A stretch of DNA of 64,000 bases from G965222505 sp965222505. Lineage in GTDB: Bacteria > Bacteroidota > Rhodothermia > Rhodothermales > DATKEJ01. The notes under the pieces are model-generated. The model was not told where the DNA came from. It was given only the letters and a program-made list of their open reading frames with translations, and did no database searches. How positions within the stretch are numbered: position 1 is the first letter of the stretch; each line of letters begins with the position of its first letter. Shown here one piece after another: positions 59,057 through 64,000 of the stretch. The DNA lies in NCBI GenBank assembly GCA_965222505.1, contig OZ244956.1, positions 4,402,001-4,466,000 of the forward strand, read 5' to 3'. The translations under genes and the position numbers were made by a program.

Positions 59057-60649
59057 TTGATTAAGGCTGATACCTCTTCGGGCCTGTGGGCACCGTTTTG
59101 TCGGCAAATTCTGGATTTCCTCCGTGCGGATACCATTGACCTGCTGATTGATGGGCGGCCTGTGCATGGGTATCGAAGTCCGGACAGCCCGGCCCTGTGG
59201 ATTCGGGATCACTCGGACATGCTGCGGGGAGCACGGTACATCGACCCAGATGTCAAAAGTGCTGTCGATGGGTTTGCCCAGAGCCAACATGTTAGTGGCC
59301 GGATCTACGACTTTGTGACCACGAAACCGGTACCCGGCACCCGCGAAAATTGGGAATCCTGGGTTCGGGTGCCGGTCGAAGCCGATGTCGAGTTTAGGTG
59401 GATCAAAGGAGCTTTCCTGGCCTGGCAGGCCACCGGCGATACCGACTGGGTACAAAATCTGCTCCCGGCGCTGGACCGTGCCCTTACCTACACCTGTACG
59501 CACCCGCTACGGTGGGATGAGAAGCACGGGTTAGTCAAACGGCCCTATACCATCGACACCTGGGACTTTGACTACACGGCAGGCCGGTATCCCTGGCTGA
59601 ACTTTCAGATCACCGACGAGACATTCTGGGGGCTGTTCCACGGCGACAACAGCGGCACCTATGAAGCCGCTCGTTGCCTCACCACGTTGTATCAGGCCGT
59701 AGGGCACGACGAGCGGGCTCAGCACTGGAAAGCCTTCGCCGACGGCCTCCGCCAACGGGCCAACACCTTGTTGTTTAATGGCCGGTTTTATACCCACTTT
59801 TACAAGCTCACACCGGTAACGGTGCCGGGGGTCAATGAAGCCGAGCAACTCAGTTTCAGCAATCCGATGGCCGTCAACCGCGGGTTGGCAACGCATAAAA
59901 TTGCAGTAGAAGTGTTGAACGAATATCGCCGTCGGCGAAAGCCAGAGTCCTTTGCCGAATGGTACGGCATCGACCCACCGTTTCCGGATGGCATTTTCGG
60001 TGATGAAAAACTGGTGGCCGGGGCATACATCAACGGGGGCATATTTCCGCTTTGCGGGGGTGAGTTGGCCCGCGCAGCCTTGTTCAACGGATTTGAAACG
60101 TACGGGGTGAAAACACTACATCAATACCGCAAGATGATCGCCGAGACCGGGGCAACCTACCTGTGGTACTTCCCGGACGGTCAGCACAGCTCCGTCGAAA
60201 ACAGCACCAGCCCCGAGGCCATGCCGACCGACGGTTGGGGCGCTTCTGCGATGTTGTATGGATGGGCCGAAGGCTTGTGTGGTATTGAAGACCTGGGGCA
60301 TTCCTATCAAACGGTGCGATGCAGTCCCCGGTGGATCGCGGCAGGCGAGACCGAAGCCGACATCGAACTCGGGTATGCCGCTTCAGGGGCCTCCTTCGGG
60401 TATGCCTTCAGGCATGACACGGGCAAACAGCGCATACAGATTGAACTCAAGGGGCAAGCCGACGTCGATCTGAATCTGCTGTTGCCGCCGGGTTGCCGTG
60501 CGGAAAAGGTGTTGTGGGACGGACGATCCGTGGCTTATCACGATACCCATGTACAGCAGCGTACCTACGCCGTTGTACAGGGCGCGGTGCAGGGCAGAAC
60601 GGGCATCGAGGTGCAGTACACTTCAGATGTGCAACCGGAACGGGCATGA
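59057..60649 (+). CDS. six-hairpin (alpha/alpha)6-barrel glycosidase
   Basis: The frame gives about 530 residues from a TTG at 59057 because no ATG precedes conserved sequence. The protein is an (alpha/alpha)6-barrel enzyme of the six-hairpin type related to GH15/GH63/amylo-glucosidase families. Acidic and aromatic motifs include YRSPDSPALWIRDHSDMLRG, WLNFQITDETFWGLFHGDNS and VAGAYINGGIFPLCGGELAR. No signal peptide is seen, so it is probably cytoplasmic. It hydrolyses an oligosaccharide imported by the next genes; the linkage cannot be told. Stop and next start overlap by four bases. Confidence 0.75.
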   Translation: MIKADTSSGLWAPFCRQILDFLRADTIDLLIDGRPVHGYRSPDSPALWIRDHSDMLRGARYIDPDVKSAVDGFAQSQHVSGRIYDFVTTKPVPGTRENWESWVRVPVEADVEFRWIKGAFLAWQATGDTDWVQNLLPALDRALTYTCTHPLRWDEKHGLVKRPYTIDTWDFDYTAGRYPWLNFQITDETFWGLFHGDNSGTYEAARCLTTLYQAVGHDERAQHWKAFADGLRQRANTLLFNGRFYTHFYKLTPVTVPGVNEAEQLSFSNPMAVNRGLATHKIAVEVLNEYRRRRKPESFAEWYGIDPPFPDGIFGDEKLVAGAYINGGIFPLCGGELARAALFNGFETYGVKTLHQYRKMIAETGATYLWYFPDGQHSSVENSTSPEAMPTDGWGASAMLYGWAEGLCGIEDLGHSYQTVRCSPRWIAAGETEADIELGYAASGASFGYAFRHDTGKQRIQIELKGQADVDLNLLLPPGCRAEKVLWDGRSVAYHDTHVQQRTYAVVQGAVQGRTGIEVQYTSDVQPERA

Positions 60650-61524
60650 CGGGTGCTATCGGAAATCGCTACCGTTCGGAAGCGGGGACGGCCTATTTGC
60701 TCCTGCTTCCGGTGCTGTTGTTCTTTGTTATTGTGCAATATTATCCGATTCTGAAAAGCATCGGCATCAGTTTCTTCGACTATGGACTGCTGCTCCGGGA
60801 GCGACCCTTTGTAGGGCTGGAGAACTACATCCGGCAGTTTCAGGACCCGCTGTTTTTGTCGGCCCTGTGGAATACGCTGGTCTTTGTGGCCGTGGCTGTT
60901 GTGGTGGGGGTTACGCTGGCATTGTTGTGTGCCGTGCTGGTGGAACGCACGGGCCGATGGGCCACGATGTACCGCACCATGTATTTCATTCCTGTAGTGA
61001 CCTCACTCATGGCAACGTCCATGATCTGGCGGTGGCTCTATGCCTCGAACGGGTTGATCAACTTTATGCTGGTCTATTTCGGATTTAATGCGCAGCCCTG
61101 GCTGTTAAGTGAATCCATGGCCTTACCCTCGCTGGTTGCCTTAACCATCTGGAAAAACCTGGGCTTCGACCTGATCCTGTTCGCCGCAGCCTTGCAGAGT
61201 ATACCGGACAGTTTTTATGAGGCTTCAAGTCTGGACGGGGCCACCTCCTGGCAGAATTTCATCTTCATTACGTTGCCGCAGTTGCGACCCATCGTTTTGC
61301 TGGTTGTGATTACGGCGGTCATCCGTTCGTTTCAGGTGTTTACGATTGTGCTGGCCATGACGCAGGGCGGGCCGATTTACGCGACCCGGACCATCGTCTA
61401 TCACATTTACGAACAGGGCATTCAGTATGATGAAATGGGCTATGCCTCGGCTGCGGCTGTCATCCTGCTGATCATTGTGGGCGCCTTGACCTTTTTACAA
61501 CTTCGACTGGGGCGGGAATCATGA
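60646..61524 (+). CDS. ABC sugar transporter permease (MalF-like)
   Basis: This 292-residue protein has six membrane helices (LLPVLLFFVIVQYYPILKSI at the start) and the EAA loop (SFYEASSLDGATSWQNFIFI, then TLPQLRP) of sugar ABC importers. The ATG overlaps the glycosidase stop. The second permease is at 62860. No ATPase gene is in the window. Confidence 0.92.
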   Translation: MTGAIGNRYRSEAGTAYLLLLPVLLFFVIVQYYPILKSIGISFFDYGLLLRERPFVGLENYIRQFQDPLFLSALWNTLVFVAVAVVVGVTLALLCAVLVERTGRWATMYRTMYFIPVVTSLMATSMIWRWLYASNGLINFMLVYFGFNAQPWLLSESMALPSLVALTIWKNLGFDLILFAAALQSIPDSFYEASSLDGATSWQNFIFITLPQLRPIVLLVVITAVIRSFQVFTIVLAMTQGGPIYATRTIVYHIYEQGIQYDEMGYASAAAVILLIIVGALTFLQLRLGRES

Positions 61525-62783
61525 GTGGTGGATCTGACCGACGTACTTTCCTGAAACGCATGGGGGCCGGTGCCATGGTATGGGCCATCCCGTCCGGCCG
61601 TGCGCCCTGGCCGCCACAGGCTGTCGATGAGGCCGACTACTGGCAACAGGTGCGTGCCCAGTACCCCCTGACGACGCAGCGTACGTACCTGAATACCGGT
61701 GGCCTCGGTCCGGCACCCTATCCAGTACTGGATGCCGTACAGCGCACCACCATGCATCAGCAACTCCGCTCTGAAACCGGTCATAACCTGATCATGGAAG
61801 CGCGTACGCCCGTCGCCCGCTTTTTCGGGGCAGACCCCGCTGAGTTAGCCTTTACGCGCAACGCGACGGAGGGCAATGCCACCATCGCTTCAGGTCTGAA
61901 TCTGAAACGGGGAGAGGAGGTGATTTTCGAAAGCCATGCCCATCCCGGTGGCAGCATCCCCTGGATGACCCGGCAGAAACGGGACGGCATTCTTGCGAAG
62001 ATCTTTGATCCGGACCCCACTAGCACGGCGGGTAACCTGGAGCGCATCGCTGCGCGCATTACGCCACAAACCCGCGTCATTCAGGTCAGCCACGTGACGG
62101 CGCCCACAGGCATTCGGATGCCGGTAAAAGCCATTGCTGAATTGGCGCAGGAGCGGGGTCTCTGGTTTCATGTTGATGGGGCCCAATCCGCCGGAATGTT
62201 TCCGGTGGACCTGCATGCCATGGGGTGTGACTCGTTCGCGACCAGCGGCCACAAGTGGATGGGCGCACCACATGGCACAGGCATCCTGTACGTCCGAAAG
62301 GACCGGCTGGACGAAGTGTGGCCCACCGACGTGGGGGCCTATGCCGATGCCAACTTCACGTTGCCGACCCTGCTGGACTTTAACCCGTCCGCCCAACGCT
62401 TTGAGTGCGGCACCCGAGACGCCGCCCAGATCGTCGGGTTTGAAGCCGCGGTACACTTTTTGGAAACCATTGGCATGGAACGCGTTGCGGCGTATGGTCA
62501 GGGCCTGGCCCACAGCCTGCAAGATCAACTGCGCGCTATCCCCGGCGTCTCCGTTCTCACCCCGACGCTGCCTGAACTTTCCGGTTCCATCACCACCTTC
62601 AAAACCCGGAATGTCCCCTATGATGAACTGAACCTGAAGTTGGGCAAAGACTATCGTTTACGGACCCGTGTGGTTACTGAACAAGGCCTGAATGCGGTCC
62701 GGATTTCGACACACATATTTAATAACGAGGCCGAAGTCACGCGTGTGGCAGAAGCCGTAAAACAAATTGTCAATGGTCAATAG
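61521..62783 (+). CDS. class V aminotransferase-fold (PLP) protein with Tat signal
   Basis: This 420-residue protein starts with a twin-arginine motif (DRRTFLKRMGAGAMVW) and is likely exported to the periplasm. The PLP-binding Lys lies in SFATSGHKWMGAPHGTGILY; the fold otherwise matches the cysteine desulfurase/isopenicillin N epimerase group (TRNATEGNATIASGLNLKRG, then WFHVDGAQSAGMFPVDL). Its start overlaps the permease stop by four bases. Its last codons (from about 62768, including IVNGQ and the stop) fall in the left arm of repeat A5. Function is unclear. Confidence 0.82.
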   Translation: MSGGSDRRTFLKRMGAGAMVWAIPSGRAPWPPQAVDEADYWQQVRAQYPLTTQRTYLNTGGLGPAPYPVLDAVQRTTMHQQLRSETGHNLIMEARTPVARFFGADPAELAFTRNATEGNATIASGLNLKRGEEVIFESHAHPGGSIPWMTRQKRDGILAKIFDPDPTSTAGNLERIAARITPQTRVIQVSHVTAPTGIRMPVKAIAELAQERGLWFHVDGAQSAGMFPVDLHAMGCDSFATSGHKWMGAPHGTGILYVRKDRLDEVWPTDVGAYADANFTLPTLLDFNPSAQRFECGTRDAAQIVGFEAAVHFLETIGMERVAAYGQGLAHSLQDQLRAIPGVSVLTPTLPELSGSITTFKTRNVPYDELNLKLGKDYRLRTRVVTEQGLNAVRISTHIFNNEAEVTRVAEAVKQIVNGQ

Positions 62784-62850
62784 TCAATTGTCAATTGTCA
62801 ACGGGCGCCAATCATTGACCATTGACAATCGACCATTGACAATCGACCAT
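62768..62850. repeat. heptamer-arm element A5, complete 83 bp
   Basis: Left arm 62768-62802: TTGTCAA, TGGTCAA, TAGTCAA, TTGTCAA, TTGTCAA. Core: CGGGCGCCAATCA. Right arm 62816-62850: TTGACCA, TTGACAA, TCGACCA, TTGACAA, TCGACCA. The first two units encode the end of the PLP protein; the stop codon is inside the third unit. The element ends nine bases before the TTG start of the second permease. Confidence 0.92.
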
Positions 62851-62859
62851 TAAACCACC

Positions 62860-63729
62860 TTGTCTTCTTCCCCGGCACATACCTCCAAATCCACTCTCAT
62901 CCTCACCCATGCTTTCCTGATACTGGGTGCGTTTGTGATGGTGGGGCCGTTGGTCTGGATGGTGTTGACCTCGCTCAAGACCCCGGCCAATGCGGAGGCG
63001 TTTTTTAACACGCCGCACCGGATCGGGGCGGTGCTGACGAATTTATGGCCGGACCCGCTAACCTGGGACAACTACGAGGCCGTTTTTACCGAGCGCCCGA
63101 TGGGATGGTACTATTTCAACAGTGCCCTCTACACGCTGCTCAAGATGATTCCGGCCCTGTTCTTTTGCTCGCTGGCCGGGTTTGTATTTGCCAAGATGAA
63201 ATTTCCGGGGCGGGATGTGATCTTTGGGGCCATCATCATCACCATGATGATTCCGTTTCAGATCAAAATGCTCACGCTGTATGAGATGATGGTGCAGGTC
63301 GGCTGGGTGGATACGTATTGGGGGGTGGTGGTGGTCGGGTTGATGGAGCCGCTGGGTATCTTCTTGTTTCGGCAGACGATCATCGGGATACCGGACAGCC
63401 TCATGGAAGCCGCACGGGTAGACGGGGCCAATACGTTTCAGGTGTACCGCCGGGTCGTGATGCCACTCATCCGGCCCACGATGGCCGCGTACAGCATCTT
63501 TTTGTTCATGTGGTCGTGGAGCGATTTTCTGTGGCCGCTCATTGTACTCAACACCGAAACCTTGAAACCGATTGAGGTTGGCATTCTGAGCTTTTCGGAC
63601 ATTCACAACCCGGAATACGTCAAGATGATGGCGGCCTCCACGGTAGCGGTAGCCCCCATCATTCTGTTTTTCCTGTTGATGCAACGGCAGTTCATCAAAG
63701 GGGTGACCCTGACCGGTCTGAAAGGATAA
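62860..63729 (+). CDS. ABC sugar transporter permease (MalG-like)
   Basis: This 289-residue protein has six membrane helices (THAFLILGAFVMVGPLVWMV at the start) and the EAA loop (DSLMEAARVDGANTFQVYRR). The start codon is TTG (MSSSPAHTSKS) because no ATG fits. It pairs with the permease at 60646 and works with the binding protein that follows. Confidence 0.93.
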   Translation: MSSSPAHTSKSTLILTHAFLILGAFVMVGPLVWMVLTSLKTPANAEAFFNTPHRIGAVLTNLWPDPLTWDNYEAVFTERPMGWYYFNSALYTLLKMIPALFFCSLAGFVFAKMKFPGRDVIFGAIIITMMIPFQIKMLTLYEMMVQVGWVDTYWGVVVVGLMEPLGIFLFRQTIIGIPDSLMEAARVDGANTFQVYRRVVMPLIRPTMAAYSIFLFMWSWSDFLWPLIVLNTETLKPIEVGILSFSDIHNPEYVKMMAASTVAVAPIILFFLLMQRQFIKGVTLTGLKG

Positions 63730-63731
63730 GC

Positions 63732-64000
63732 ATGAGGTCTCTACCACGTACATATCGAAGCTTGAACTGCGGCCTTCTGGTTGTGCTGATGTTGTTTGCG
63801 GGTTGCCGGGACAGTCAGCCAACTCTCACGGAAGATGGCCGCAAGATCGTTCGGTTTTTCATCCTGCTGATCAGCACCAAACAGGTCGAGTATTTCCAGT
63901 GGGCCGAGCAGGCTTTTGAGGCCGAATACCCGGATGTGGATTTGCGCATCGAACAGTTCCCCGGTTCCTCGCTCAAGGACTTTGAGGTCAAGTTGCGCCT
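63732..64000 (+). CDS. ABC transporter substrate-binding lipoprotein, 3' end beyond window
   Basis: The first 89 residues are visible, with a lipobox (LMLFAGC) and a family 1-type binding-protein start (IVRFFILLISTKQVEYFQWA, then EQAFEAEYPDVDLRIEQFPG). It follows the second permease by two bases. It should be the sugar-binding subunit of this importer. Confidence 0.82.
   Translation, partial: MRSLPRTYRSLNCGLLVVLMLFAGCRDSQPTLTEDGRKIVRFFILLISTKQVEYFQWAEQAFEAEYPDVDLRIEQFPGSSLKDFEVKLR

Noticed and set aside
1..64000. Insertion sequences or transposase genes
   Set aside because: No transposase-like frame was recognised in the window.

Overview
The window looks like a chromosome segment from a moderately GC-rich marine-type Bacteroidota, most likely the Rhodothermia branch. 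Three secreted proteins carry C-terminal type IX secretion (T9SS) sorting domains, there is a PorV-family outer-membrane protein and a SusC-like TonB-dependent receptor, and Shine-Dalgarno sequences are mostly absent. This placement is an inference from gene content; no taxonomic marker was searched.

Layout. 1-3237: a gene fragment running off the left edge, a decayed VapC toxin, and a secreted laminarinase (GH16) with a LacI-type palindrome just before it. 3261-11213 (minus): an eleven-gene Mrp/Mbh-type cation/proton antiporter operon. 11453-20659: a pterin dehydratase, an unusual GlnE with two ACT domains, a sodium/solute symporter, deoC, and small stress or editing proteins. 20974-31165: a branched-chain amino acid operon, ilvD-ilvB-ilvN-ilvC-leuB-leuA-leuC-leuD, preceded by a probable leucine-rich leader peptide. 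31345-41512 (minus): a glycosyltransferase, a DDAH-like hydrolase, a lipoprotein, an ABC-2 exporter pair, a ParA-CHAD pair, then pgk and gap. 41893-45330: a giant secreted beta-propeller protein. 45578-45770: tRNA-Lys and tRNA-Leu, followed by a more AT-rich sulfatase-like gene. 47904-51242: an L,D-transpeptidase-like protein, a phytanoyl-CoA dioxygenase and a phage Gp157-type gene. 51469-64000: a sugar-uptake locus (IclR regulator, TonB receptor, T9SS protein, PorV protein, six-hairpin glycosidase, two ABC sugar permeases, a Tat-signal aminotransferase, and the start of the binding lipoprotein).

The most unusual feature is a superfamily of intergenic elements with one architecture and different sequences. 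Each has tandem degenerate 7-bp units, typically five, then a family-specific core, then inverted 7-bp units, again typically five. Four copies of one family are exactly 83 bp (5x7 + 13 + 5x7). At least five unrelated sequence families obey the same heptamer rule, and about ten elements sit within about 20 bp upstream of a start codon, where the translation signal would normally be. They resemble in style the short tandemly repeated heptamers of cyanobacteria, but the paired-arm design and start-codon placement look distinctive.
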